This document shows, piece by piece, positions 10,758 through 20,674 of a stretch of 24,827 nucleotides of DNA. The first letter of the stretch is position 1. Every line of letters starts with the position of its first letter. A program made the position numbers and the translations under genes. The stretch covers positions 43,072 to 67,898 of the forward strand of contig WKLE02001071.1 in NCBI GenBank assembly GCA_014885115.2, in the 5' to 3' direction. The notes beneath the pieces are model-generated. The model was not told the DNA's origin. It did not search any database and worked only from the letters and a program-made list of their open reading frames with translations. The stretch is from Asterionellopsis glacialis (taxonomy: Eukaryota > Bacillariophyta > Plagiogrammaphyceae > Rhaphoneidales > Asterionellopsidaceae).

Positions 10758-11711
10758 ATGACAACGACACAACCTGCTGTGACCCGCGCAGGTGTCAATT
10801 TTGACAACGACAATAATAATGCATCTACAACTGCCCATAGCACTTGTAGTCCTGAGAAGGATGTCGTTCTCGAAACACAAAATAACGTATTGCAAAAGGT
10901 GTTACAAAAAGTCCATCAATTTTATTATGCTCATCAAGAAACAATCAAAAAATCACATGGTATTGATCATGTTATGAAAGTGTATGATCATACATGTAAG
11001 GCATGTAATGTTCATGTACCGTCGTTATCTTCCAAGATGTGCATGAAAATCAAAATTGCAGCCTTACTACATGATGCAGATGATTCGAAATATTTTCCAA
11101 ATCATACCAATCATGAAAATGCAAGATCTATTTTGAAAGATGCAAATGTGGGACTATTACTAGAAGAAGATATGGACAACGGCAAGGGGGAGGAAACGGT
11201 ACAAGACGACATTATAAAAATGATTGATCTTGTAAGTTGTTCTAAAAATGGTAATACTGTACCTCCATGTATTGTAGACAATCAACAATATCATTTATTA
11301 ATACCGCGTTGGGCTGATCGATTAGAAGCTGTAGGCGCTATTGGTGTTGTACGATGTTATCAATACAATACAGAACATAATTTGCCTTTATCAAGTAACA
11401 CGTCTCCACGTCCAACTACGGAAGCACAAGTATGGGATTATGCTACACCTGAACGATTTCAAAGATATATAAAAAGTGGTGGAACAAGCAGTCATGATAT
11501 GATATCACATTATTATGATAAACTATTGCATATAGCACGCCCACCGCCTGCGATTGTGCGCAATACGTACTTGGAAAATCAAGCTTATCAATCTTCCAGG
11601 GAATTAGTCGAGATGTGTATCCGATTTGGTAAAACGGGTACCGTCGATGAAATGTATATTCACGAACTGGAAAAAAAACTTTCATCATCTTTGAGAAATG
11701 AAAGGAAATGA
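10758..11711 (+). CDS. HD-domain metal-dependent phosphohydrolase
   Basis: A single-exon gene of 317 residues. The HD superfamily signature is complete: His67 and nearby Asp70/His71 in SHGIDHVMKVYDHT, His105-Asp106 in AALLHDADD, and Asp187 in PRWADRLEAVGAIGVVR. These form the H...HD...D metal site that hydrolyses phosphate esters or phosphoanhydrides. The PRWADRLEAVGAIG phrase is closest to the bacterial YedJ/YpgQ-type subfamily, for which nucleotide substrates have been proposed. That subfamily call is from memory of the motif. The first 45 residues are low-complexity (Thr, Asn, Ser) and show no signal peptide, so a cytosolic site is likely. The C-terminus is a Lys/Glu-rich helix. Substrate unknown. 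It converges on the cupin gene, 301 bp away. Confidence 0.88.
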   Translation: MTTTQPAVTRAGVNFDNDNNNASTTAHSTCSPEKDVVLETQNNVLQKVLQKVHQFYYAHQETIKKSHGIDHVMKVYDHTCKACNVHVPSLSSKMCMKIKIAALLHDADDSKYFPNHTNHENARSILKDANVGLLLEEDMDNGKGEETVQDDIIKMIDLVSCSKNGNTVPPCIVDNQQYHLLIPRWADRLEAVGAIGVVRCYQYNTEHNLPLSSNTSPRPTTEAQVWDYATPERFQRYIKSGGTSSHDMISHYYDKLLHIARPPPAIVRNTYLENQAYQSSRELVEMCIRFGKTGTVDEMYIHELEKKLSSSLRNERK

Positions 11712-12012
11712 GAAGTGGCTCTTGGTTTAGATAGTATTGCAGGTATAGTTTTTATGTGGAGGACATTGTGTGCTTCCCTCTATACTGTAATGTAAATTGT
11801 GTTCAATCCAATACAATGCAACTATTTTCTGCCCGTAACGCACATAGATGCTTCTCTCAGCTGGAAAACACAGAATTTGCTAAGCATTGTTAGAATTTTA
11901 CATCCCGGAGGTTTGAAAGCGGCGCAGTTCTAGGAGAAAATCAGAGAAGCTTGTAGATATGCATTATATACTGATGTTGTACCAATATTTCCTAGAGATG
12001 TAGATATAACTT
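11712..12012. other. Convergent 3' intergenic region
   Basis: Holds the 3' UTRs and transcript ends of two converging genes. No other feature is seen. Confidence 0.5.
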
Positions 12013-12762
12013 TTATCTTACGAATTGTTGTACAAAGTCTTCCCCCAATCCAACTTTGGCATAATGTTTTTTGGCAAGATCTAATTTTGTAAAGACATCA
12101 TCCGCCCCTACAACAGTTCCCTGTGTATCACAATACAACAGTGACCCAGTCACATGAAATAATGTAATCATCTCCTCAACACCTTCAGGTACAACCAAAG
12201 TGTGAATTTCTCCTGGTGGTTCAAATACGTACGACCCTTCCTTGGCAACCCAATCATGTTCTAAATACTTCCATGAACCCTTCAATACATGTCCATGGAC
12301 AGGTCCAGGATGTTTATGGCGTGATAATAATCCTGACCCACGCACACGTAATAAATTTACATAATACCCGCCAGATACACAAAAACAAAGAGGGCGAAAT
12401 GCCACAGAATCAGTTTGAGGTACCCATAATAATTCTTCGTCTTCGACGCCACTATTAGGCAATACATTAGGGACAAAGATGTCAGGTAAGGCCTCTGGTG
12501 GTTGAACACCGGCATAAGGTTGATAGGCTTCATCGTCGACAACATCCTCCTTCTCCTTTCCATTCATAGACGTACTCTCATTATCACGAGACGCAGCAGC
12601 AGATGATGAAGAATCTTCTGAGACTACAGTAGCAAAATAGTGCGACGATGATAATGATTTTCTCCTAAAATTCAAGTTCGAAATTAGGGGTGTAAAAAAT
12701 GATGATGCTACATGCAATATGACAACAATAAGTAATGCCACAAAAATCAGTGATGATTTCAT
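12013..12762 (-). CDS. Cupin dioxygenase of the 2,4'-dihydroxyacetophenone dioxygenase family
   Basis: A 249-residue single-exon protein whose last 150 residues are one cupin domain. The core reads GLLSRHKHPGPVHGHVLKG, WKYLEHDWVAKEGSYVFEPPGEIHTLVVPEG and EEMITLFHVTGSLLYCD, ending with GADDVFTKLDLAKKHYAKVGLG. This is the layout of the DAD family, non-haem iron enzymes that cleave the C-C bond next to a carbonyl. Likely metal ligands are His149, His151 and His187, and the 36-residue spacing from His151 to His187 equals that of bacterial DAD. The N-terminus has a hydrophobic stretch (residues 4-19) ending VASSFFTP, compatible with a secretory signal or a diatom plastid presequence, followed by a Ser/Glu-rich acidic linker to about residue 80. 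The true substrate is unknown. Confidence 0.88.
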   Translation of the reverse strand: MKSSLIFVALLIVVILHVASSFFTPLISNLNFRRKSLSSSHYFATVVSEDSSSSAAASRDNESTSMNGKEKEDVVDDEAYQPYAGVQPPEALPDIFVPNVLPNSGVEDEELLWVPQTDSVAFRPLCFCVSGGYYVNLLRVRGSGLLSRHKHPGPVHGHVLKGSWKYLEHDWVAKEGSYVFEPPGEIHTLVVPEGVEEMITLFHVTGSLLYCDTQGTVVGADDVFTKLDLAKKHYAKVGLGEDFVQQFVR

Positions 12763-12816
12763 TATTGTTAGACAAAGGTAACTAGAGACTGCTCTAATGC
12801 TTCTATACTACAACTG

Positions 12817-12932
12817 CTCAAGACTTTCAAGACGATGACTTTCAAACAGTCGTCTTGGCCGTCGTTTGTTGTGTCAATTGCTGAGAATGATCTCTAGTAG
12901 CTTGCAGAGACGAAAAACTTGAAAGTTTTGAG
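12817..12932. promoter_or_regulatory. Inverted and direct repeats upstream of the cupin gene
   Basis: CTCAAGACTTTCAAG (12817-12831) is complemented at 14 of 15 positions by CTTGAAAGTTTTGAG (12918-12932). Inside, CAAGACGA (12828-12835) pairs exactly with TCGTCTTG (12850-12857), and GACTTTCAA occurs twice in direct orientation (12822, 12837). They lie 55-170 bp before the cupin start codon, the distance expected of regulator-binding sites. A decayed foldback repeat is the alternative. Confidence 0.4.
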
Positions 12933-12993
12933 TGTCCGTAGACTGTTCTTTTTTCTTGTGTTCTTGCTGTCTGTCACAACTCACAACATCATG

Positions 12994-13208
12994 AACTTCA
13001 ACTTGCGCACTCCCCCCAAAAGCTTCACTCCTTCATGACACGGAGAACGAAGAGGACAATAACCTTCAACATGCGCACTCCCCCCAGAAGCTTCACTCCT
13101 TCATTACACGAAGAACGAAGAGGACAATATATAAAAACAATAACCTTCAACATGCGCACTCCCACCAAAAGCTTCACTCCTTCATTACACGAAGAACGAA
13201 GAGGACAA
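12994..13208. repeat. Three tandem copies of a 67-bp unit
   Basis: Units start near 12994, 13061 and 13142. Each reads ACCTTCAACATGCGCACTC, then CCACCAAAAGCTTCACTCC, then TTCATTACACGAAGAACGA and AGAGGACAA, with few differences between copies. The second copy carries about 14 extra bases (ATATAAAAACAAT), which makes the second period 81 bp. The high similarity points to recent duplication. A forward frame stays open across copies 2 and 3 but the 67-bp period is not a multiple of three, so coding is unlikely. A related scrap (ACAACATGCGCTCCCGCCG) sits near 13539. Confidence 0.85.
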
Positions 13209-13342
13209 AAAATAATTTTATTCACCCTCTCTAGAGAGTTATTATATATAAAGATTAAAATTGTTGCAGATTTTAGATCATTTTGTAGATTCACCACCGT
13301 CCTCCAAGACCTTACAGGTAGTTACTGTGATTCTTCAAAACA

Positions 13343-13528
13343 ATGAACAACGATATCGTATTATTTTCTTTCTTGCTATATTGGATAATATCTCCTGTTT
13401 CATCAAATTCGCTAAAAAATACTCATGAAAGTTTTCCTTTTGACGCCTTGTCTCTGTTTAGCTCTACATATTGTGGTAATTTCACTACGTGTTTTGAGTC
13501 ACGCACGGACAGACACTTGAACAGATAA
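13343..13528 (+). CDS. Possible 61-residue secreted peptide (hypothetical)
   Basis: A short frame starts in good context (AAACAATGAAC) with a hydrophobic leader, MNNDIVLFSFLLYWIISPVSS, that looks like a cleavable signal peptide. It is followed by about 40 residues containing two cysteines and an NFT glycosylation site. No family is recognised. It lies just after the tandem repeats in a gene-poor stretch, so it could be chance, the first exon of a longer gene, or a remnant. Confidence 0.22.
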   Translation: MNNDIVLFSFLLYWIISPVSSNSLKNTHESFPFDALSLFSSTYCGNFTTCFESRTDRHLNR

Positions 13529-13950
13529 CGTAGAATACAACATGCGCTCCCGCCGATATGGAATGCGGTATGCTCACAAAGAAAATTATATATTTTTAAA
13601 TAATAGAGACTCAAGCTGAAGGGTGTCTGTCCTGTGAGGAAGAAGGCTGGAAGAAGAAATTATGATGTGTTCTGTCCCTCTCTACAAAGAACAAAGATGG
13701 ATGGTCATGGAGTAGGGTCCACAGTATTCAGTAGTCTATGGAGTAAGAGAAAATGCATCTTCTGTGCTTCTTCATTTTTTTTCTAGCGCATTAGTACGTA
13801 CTACAAGTTGATTAACTGCACTCATGAATAAATAAGCCAATGATAAAGGTCATATTCAGTCATGAGTTTGAAAACCGGAGAGAGAAGACTGACGTAAGTC
13901 ATGTCATAGTAAGAGTATTTAGTCCAGATTATGCCGAGGACCATTCATTT

Positions 13951-14300
13951 ACCTGGTACCAGGTACGCAGGTTTGAATGAAAAACACTCTACCAGCAGGT
14001 AAATTAGAATGAGTGAGCAACATGGAATCTGCTGTAAAATTGATGGTAATCCTAGTACAATGTATTCCTGTATCTACCACGTTTATTTTTAGTAAGTGAG
14101 ATTGGATAAACCAGAAGATATACCTGTAGCAATCCTACCTGTTACCTGGTGCTAATTTACATTCAATGTGATATCTACCAAGTGATGTAAATACCCTATT
14201 TAGACTACCGCTACATTTTCAAAATCTTGCAAAAGCCATCTGGCAGATGTACCTGGTACCTGGTATCCAGTATGTACCTGGTACCGGTACAGGTACAGGT
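13951..14300. repeat. ACCTGGTA motif array, left copy
   Basis: The 8-mer ACCTGGTA or its complement occurs at 13951, 13957, 14251, 14258 and 14276, with one-mismatch forms between (for example GTTACCTGGTGC near 14141) and a run of GGTACAGGTACAGGTAC at about 14286-14302. ACCTGGTACCAGGT at 13951-13964 is a perfect 14-bp palindrome. The same words recur at the right end of the window. Confidence 0.7.
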
Positions 14301-14916
14301 ACACGTTTATCAACGGTCAGAAAAATCGCCGAAAGACATCGTCACTAAATTTCAAAATATATATCACTTGTCCACTACTAAGAACCTGTTGTGAATATGC
14401 CGTGCAATTGTACAGCAGATGGAAATTCGTTGACACCATTTCGTGAAGTTCCAGACTAAAATTGAAAATTCACTGCAGTTACCTACGTCCTAAAGTACCA
14501 TGGGAGGCGTATGTAGCATCTGTAAATCTCTCAGTACATCGAATGATATATTTAGTCCCACGCGTCATCGGTAGGGCAAGACACCTCCTAACACTGTGCA
14601 GCTGCACCAGCCATCAAGGTCAACTCCCATCAATTAACAAATCGAAAGAAGGCGAACAAAAGAAAGCGAAAGGCGAAGATCCAATACTTTGTTTCTCTCC
14701 CACAATTAAAGCAAACCTGCGAAACTCTTGCAGTTTAGAAGGTTTCAAAGTATACAAAAGAGCAGTGTGTCTCCAAGTATTACAGATTTATTCAACGTAA
14801 ATTGAGTAAAAATCTGCAATCGTGAGAGATTTGTCATCACGAAGACAATCTAAACTACAAGCGGAAGAAGATCAACCGCATATTACGCCAAGTACATCTA
14901 CATTTTTAGATCCATC
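14301..14916. other. Upstream region of the GH81 gene
   Basis: Presumed promoter and 5' UTR. A non-ATG open frame (14462-14800) has no recognisable content. No repeat or RNA gene is seen. Confidence 0.5.
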
Positions 14917-17900
14917 ATGAAGTGGCTTTTCGCTCCTTCCAAGGAGGACAGCGAGAACGAGTTGAAGCACCTTGCAAGTGAAAGAAGCAGTTTGATTCTT
15001 CCATCTGCTCAATCGACAGACAATCCGTCTGAATCTAATTTGTACGCTCATGGACAAGCTCAGGAAGAAGCATTGTTAGGGCTGCCCCCTAGCACAAGCT
15101 CTAGCCGTTTAGAAGTGGACATTCCGCCTGAACTAGACCAGAAAAGAAAATCATTGAAGAATCTTGTATGCAAACCATCGTACATCGCCATCTACTCTTT
15201 GATTTTGATCGCGTTCGGTGTATTTTTGGTCAGAGGTGGCCAACAAGAAGTACCAAGCACTCCAGAACCCGTTACACCCACCCCCGTATCGCCCAGAGCT
15301 CCCTATTCACCCAAAAGTAGGACGACGCCAACTGCTGATTTAACCTTTGATATTGATACAGAACGTGGAGCAATTTCTGTTCTTGATCCTGTTGATGAAG
15401 TTGGATTTTTACAATTTAGCCGTCCTGAAAATCTATCTCCTCCCAAGTGTATGACAGATGAGCCTTATCTCCTCAAGGAAAACAAACGCGCTGCCATGCC
15501 TACGAATGCATGGTTTCAAAATGCTATCATGTTGGGAGATAATGACGAACCATCCGATTTGCAACATGTTCATACCATTCCATTCATTGTTGATATGATC
15601 GGTCCAATTTCTGGAATACGCGTTCATCCTAATTTCCTTGTGAGCTCTACGAATGTATTGCAACTTTCTATGATTCCAGATCATTCTCTTACCATTGGAT
15701 CTGCTCCTGCTGATATAGTTGGAAATCGTTCTGACTTGAGCCGTTCTTACACTGTACAAAAAACGACTCCTCTCGGATTTACACTCGAATGGGTAAGTCA
15801 TGGGATATCCGTATGCGCATGGCTGTTGTAAAATTTTGTTCTATCTGCTTCTAACAATTTGTTCTCTAATTTGTTCTCTTTTTTTATTTTTTAACTCACA
15901 GAACAATGGTGCCGAAGGAAAATTCCCAACAACTTCTTCGATTGTTCGTGGTATGCCTTACGCAACAATGCATTATCCAACAACCTTCGCCTCGTCCTCT
16001 ACTTCAAAGACCTCTTCAGATCTTTATCCTACGATCGCATCTGAACTACCCTTACACGGTAATCCTATTATTGATAACAACGATGAAGTGGAATTGACAT
16101 GCGATGGAAAGACTCATGTCCGTGTCAACCATCAAATAAAGTTGACATTTGATGCAAGTGATTTTACATGGCTAATATTTGTTTCTCAACCAGCCTACGT
16201 AAAGTGTTCTCAAAAGGAAGAGGGTGGTTGGGGATCTGCTAAATTTGTTGTACAAGTTGTTGATCTTGTTAACAAAAATGTAGGTGATACCTTCACCATG
16301 CGTCAAGCTGTGTTGGATACGTGTACGTTCGGTCATAACGCGATTTACTGTAATGAACGTGCTAGTGATCATGCTATAGAAGTGTTGGAAGGAATGTTGA
16401 GCGATAATGCTCACATGTACCCTGGACCTGATACCGACATTCAGTATTCCGTGCATAATGAGGAACACGTGGCTGAGATTACTGTACGTAAACCAGAATG
16501 CTATTTTTGATTTCTTTACATGTTCGATTCACAATTATTCTCACATAGTTCCATTCTTTCTCGTTTTTGGTTTTCGGTTTTAATCACCTTTAGTATGATT
16601 GGGATGCCCGTGATATGACTAGCACTTCCCATAGGAATATGCGATCGTTAAAGCAGTCAAGTAGCAGTGAAGGAGAACTTCTCATTTTTTCTTTGCAACA
16701 TCATGAAGATTTATTGCAAAGATCTACAGAGAACAAACCCTCGGGCACTGCATTGGGTGACGAGTACTGCCGTTCAACCTTGAGAGGGAAAACTTGTTTG
16801 GTCAAGGGCTCCTGGTGGGTTCTTCGACAGGAATTGCCTCCGATCAGCTTCCGTGCAGCACGACCACCAAGAAGTCATGCGATCCCAGCTATTGCATCTG
16901 CGCTCTCCAAGGATATTTTGTACGAAATCCAAGAGAATTACCAGCGTGGTGCAGGTGACACCTACTTTTCCGGTAAAATGTTAGCCAAACTTGGACGAAT
17001 TTTGGTCATTGCGGAGGAAATTGGTGAAATATGCAGCGCCCCTGAGGGTTGCACTGACCTTGAAGAAGATTTCATTTCACAAGAAGAATTTGACAATGCT
17101 GTCGATCGGCTTCGTGCCGGTGTTGAAATTTGGATCAATGGTACCAGTGAGGCACCATTTGTTTACGACAATTCTTGGGGTGGCCTAGTTTCATGTGGTT
17201 GTGAATTTGACGAAAAAACAAGAGGGTGCAACAACAGATTTCCTAACTGCCCTGGATTTTTCAACCCAGGTCTCAACTTTGGACATGGTAAGTCACGCGT
17301 AGAGCAAAGGAAAAAGCTACTGCTCTTGTATTGTGATGAACTTCATTTTAAGATTCATATTCTTTTCTAACAGCAGCCCATGTCTTCTCTTGAAAATTAT
17401 TTGTCGTTCGTAGGTGATTATAATGACCACCATTTCCATCAGGGATATCATATATTTGCAGCAGCAGTTGTTTCACATTTTGACCCAGAATGGGGACGCA
17501 AAAATTTTGAAAAAGTACTTCTACTTATTCGTGATGTTGCCAATCCTTCTTCTGATGATAAGTACTTTCCAATCTTCCGTCATAAGGATTGGTTCAATTT
17601 CAATTCTTGGGCTAGTGGAATTTCTTCAGCTCGCTACTCCAATGGAAAGAATCAAGAATCCTCCAGTGAAGCCATTGCCAGTTATGAGTCTGTTGCTGTT
17701 TACGGAAGCGTCATGACTTCTGCATGGTTACAGGTGAAAAATAAAGAAAAGGCACTGCATGCTGCACGAGTTCGAGATGCTGGTTCAGTATTAGCTGCCA
17801 CCGAACTCACAGCTGCTGACTGGTACTATCACGTTAGGCATGGCGTTGAATCTCGACAGGTCTATCCTCCTGGATACAGTCATGCTGCAATTGGAATTCT

Positions 17901-19152
17901 CTGGATGATGATGGCTCAATTTCAAACTTGGTTTGGTCTTCAACCCTTCTTGGTTGTAGGTATTCAATTGTTACCCATTACACCCATTTCAGAACAACGT
18001 GATGATCAAGTATGGATCCGTCAACTCTACAAGGAATTTGCAGATAGTTGTAAAGTTGATAAGATTTGTGAAGAACAAGGATGGTCTGTCTTACAATACG
18101 CATTACTTGCTACTGTTGGTCATGTTGATGTTGCCATGGACTGGACTAAGGAGCTCCCCGAAGACGTATTTGAGACTGCCGGTGGTAATGGTCATTCTTT
18201 GACTAATTCTCTTTGGTATATGGCAACTCGACCTGAAGTCGAGCCTTTACCGGTAGATCTCTCTGAATCTGAAAAGTCTGGAAAGATTGACGTCAATTGT
18301 GGTTGTCCAGACACATGTACGTCAGATGTTCTCAACACAGTTGCCGGTGGAGTCACATGTCATGACCGCATGGATTGGGTGATGAAGGCATGGGGGTATT
18401 CCGAGGAAGAAGCATGTTTCGTGGTGGCCCACAAGGATTTCCCCGAAGAATGTGGCGCTTGCAATCCTCATACATGCGGTGATGAGTCGCTGGAAGAAGC
18501 TGAAGACACAAAAGAGGCAGTTCCTGTGCTGGTGTGTCCTCCATGCACCGAGGAAGTATGTCTTAGTAGTTTCAATAGATGTCCGAAGTATGAAAGAACC
18601 TACACCTGTACAGAAGGAACCAATATCGGAGGTTGCGCTCCAGAGCCTTGGACAGACGAGGAACAATGCACCGAATGTTGCGAGTTGAATACTTGTGATA
18701 GTACTCTAAAGCAGACGAATGTTACAACTGGTCAAAAGACCATCGTTACCGAAAAAGATGTCGACCAATGCCCTCCTTGTTCCCAAGAAATATGTGATGG
18801 AAAGATGGCCAGTATGTGCCCAGTATTTCAAGCACCTTTCCTGTGCTCGAATGGGGCAGCTAGTGGCGGATGCTCTCCCTTACCGTGGGACTTGGGTGCT
18901 GCATGTTCAGAATGTTGCACTTTGACATCTTGTAAAACGACAGAGAAGGGAACAGTTGAAGTGGATGAGAGTGAATGCCCGCCCTGCCCGAGGGATGTTT
19001 GTCGCTCTAGTTTGAACCAATGCCCGTTATATGTCGCACCATTCTTATGTCTGGATGGGCCTAGCGAGGGAGGATGCTCCCCCACACCTTGGCATGAGGT
19101 CGACGGTTATTGTGATAAATGCTGCAAGATTACAGCCACTTGCACAAATTGA
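14917..19152 (+). CDS. GH81 endo-1,3-beta-glucanase, membrane-anchored, with cysteine-rich C-terminal modules
   Basis: A four-exon gene (14917-15792, 15902-16483, 16594-17287, 17414-19152; introns 109, 110 and 126 bp) giving 1,296 residues. GH81 enzymes cut beta-1,3-glucans such as laminarin or chrysolaminarin. Domains in order: a polar N-terminal tail (1-86); one membrane segment (about 88-105, YIAIYSLILIAFGVFLV) with basic residues before it, suggesting a type II anchor; a Pro-rich linker (110-130); the GH81 beta-sandwich and helical catalytic part (about 140-1000). Signature text includes MPTNAWFQNAIMLG, the catalytic region DYNDHHFHQGYHIFAAAVV (Asp722 a likely acid) and NGKNQESSSEAIASYE (Glu799/Glu803 region), plus SWASGI. 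After it come a single Cys module (1010-1080) and three repeats of about 57 residues. Splice 3 restores FGHGDYNDHHF. Likely extracellular or vacuolar-lumenal catalytic side. Confidence 0.93.
18289..18480 (+). other. Cys-rich module A of the GH81 protein
   Basis: Residues about 1010-1073 read VNCGCPDTCTSDVLNTVAG, then TCHDRMDWVMKAWGYSEEEAC, then FPEECGACNPHTC. The spacing of eight or more cysteines with TC-x-x-R-x-x-W and an E-x-AC motif resembles a small module I recall from other diatom extracellular proteins. Its function is not known to me; substrate or wall binding is a guess. Confidence 0.6.
18535..19149 (+). repeat. Three protein repeats of about 57 residues at the GH81 C-terminus
   Basis: Repeats start at residues about 1092, 1170 and 1239. 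Each follows the pattern CPPC-x4-C, then CP, a PFxC-like segment, G-x-x-x-GGCxPxPW, and C-x2-CC ending in TC or C. Ten cysteines per unit suggest five disulfides, so an oxidising compartment. Repeats 1 and 2 are separated by a Thr/Val-rich linker. Repeats 2 and 3 are the most alike. Diverged DNA argues for an old duplication. Confidence 0.85.
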
Positions 19153-19615
19153 ATCTCCTTCAAAAGTAGTCAAAACAACGTTCAAACTTTAAGTTTGACT
19201 CGAAGGAAGTTGGAGGAATAAATCAGGATTAGTGATGATGTGATACGTGTTTAGTCGAAATAGAAGCTACATGGCGCCGAAATAGGCAATTACTTGTTAA
19301 ATGCAGAAGCTATTAAATAGATTCTATTATATTTGTTATGTAATACCAGATCTAATTCACATGTAGTTTCCATAAGCCATTCTTTGGTTTGATACATCTC
19401 CATTGTTTGAAGATGAGCATCGGTTTCTCTCGTAACAAGCGATCTTCAAAATTGAGAAAGCATGTTCACCACAAGACGAGAGTTGAAACTGTAAGAACAA
19501 GCGGACCAAAATTTATACGGTTAGGGCTGGGGTTAGAGTTTGATTCTTGTTTCGTTTACTCCCGCGCTTCTGTCAGATTTGTCAAAAAAATTGACACGCA
19601 AAAGAGGGCTCGACG
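19153..19615. other. Intergenic between the GH81 and PAP2-type genes
   Basis: 3' UTR of the glucanase gene and promoter of the next gene. Nothing else is convincing; a forward open frame at 19389-19739 overlaps the next gene in another frame and looks non-coding. Confidence 0.5.
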
Positions 19616-20674
19616 ATGGCGGAACCTCCAACATTATCACCACCTACAGAAAAGCACACGGTCGTCGCAACTGCTCACCGTCATAATATCAATCACATCT
19701 TATGGCGAGACATTTCTTTTCTTTTCTTCGCCTTTGTAGCCACTTCTTTCACCACATACATCGAATTAAATGCCCACGATGCGTCGATCCGGGGACGTCA
19801 TGGTATCGCTGACCACCGAGGTATCATTGATGCTGGATATATTGTAACGACAAATCTATATCACTGGTTGGAAAATAACCCGAACTACAATGATCTCTTG
19901 GCTCTTCTCAACACCCTTCTATGTGTACTTTTGCCTTTTCTTTATTTGGCATATGTTACAATCTGGGTTGGCGATTACGACATATCATTCCGATATTTGG
20001 CTGCACAGATATTGCGATCGATATGTGGATATCTTACCTTTCTACCATCGAGTTCAGAATATCTAATGAGCTGGAATGACATACCGCATGTATGGCAAAA
20101 GCAGCTGAAAAATGACGATGAAAACAATGCGGCATCAGTAGTACTTGAAACCACAGAACCGTTTGTTTCTTTCTTCTCGGGCCACGTTGCCACCATGATT
20201 ATATGCGCCAATCATCTTTATCTGCACGGTCATCAAAAACTTGGTCTCATGTTTCATATATTGAATGTCCTGCAGATTATACGGCTACTGGCTACTCGAG
20301 GACATTATTCAATTGATATAATTATCGCTTGGTACGTTGCCTCACACGTGAGTCGATCGGCGGGACGGTTAGGTTGGTATTACTCTCGTGGTCGGACCTT
20401 TAAAGACTGGGCACCGTCATCAATAAGGGAAGTGTTTGAGCGGTTAGTTGGCATCGAGGGTGAGCGTAGATCATTGCGATACTTGAAGCTCCTGCAAAAG
20501 GCAGAGGTTCAAGGCGTGCTGCTAGATTTGGCTGAAGAGGAAGAGATGGATAATGGATACTCAGAACCACCTTTGCTAGAAACAACAATAAAATTAATTG
20601 CAGGAAGGAAGGCGATTCGTCTGCAACAGGGCGAACCACGTAGTGTAGTTGGGAAAAAGGGAAAGGATGATTGA
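19616..20674 (+). CDS. PAP2_C-type membrane phosphotransferase (sphingomyelin synthase / PDCT-like)
   Basis: A 352-residue single-exon integral membrane protein with about six hydrophobic segments (roughly 34-50, 92-117, 124-142, 190-206, 208-226, 230-246). The lipid-phosphatase/phosphotransferase catalytic pieces are present: His190 in FFSGHVATMI, and His230 and Asp234 in LLATRGHYSIDIIIAWYVA. This His-His-Asp set and spacing match the PAP2_C branch, which holds sphingomyelin synthases and the plant phosphatidylcholine:diacylglycerol cholinephosphotransferase. Such enzymes move a phospho-head-group between a phospholipid and ceramide or diacylglycerol in the ER or Golgi. I cannot tell which acceptor. 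The C-terminus (about 260-352) is a charged cytosolic tail. The start has a strong context (GACGATGGCG). Confidence 0.82.
   Translation: MAEPPTLSPPTEKHTVVATAHRHNINHILWRDISFLFFAFVATSFTTYIELNAHDASIRGRHGIADHRGIIDAGYIVTTNLYHWLENNPNYNDLLALLNTLLCVLLPFLYLAYVTIWVGDYDISFRYLAAQILRSICGYLTFLPSSSEYLMSWNDIPHVWQKQLKNDDENNAASVVLETTEPFVSFFSGHVATMIICANHLYLHGHQKLGLMFHILNVLQIIRLLATRGHYSIDIIIAWYVASHVSRSAGRLGWYYSRGRTFKDWAPSSIREVFERLVGIEGERRSLRYLKLLQKAEVQGVLLDLAEEEEMDNGYSEPPLLETTIKLIAGRKAIRLQQGEPRSVVGKKGKDD

Noticed and set aside
10336..10761. 141-residue frame whose stop overlaps the start of the HD-domain gene
   Set aside because: No motif, no coding-like codon pattern, and ATGA overlap has no meaning for a nuclear eukaryotic gene.
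14462..14800. 112-residue frame upstream of the GH81 gene
   Set aside because: Non-ATG start, no family, no coding signature.
19519..19540. Telomere-like TTAGGG with GGGGTTAG nearby
   Set aside because: Only one full unit and no tandem array; chance is enough.
19389..19739. 116-residue frame overlapping the PAP2-type gene start
   Set aside because: Overlaps a supported gene in another frame and shows no recognisable content.
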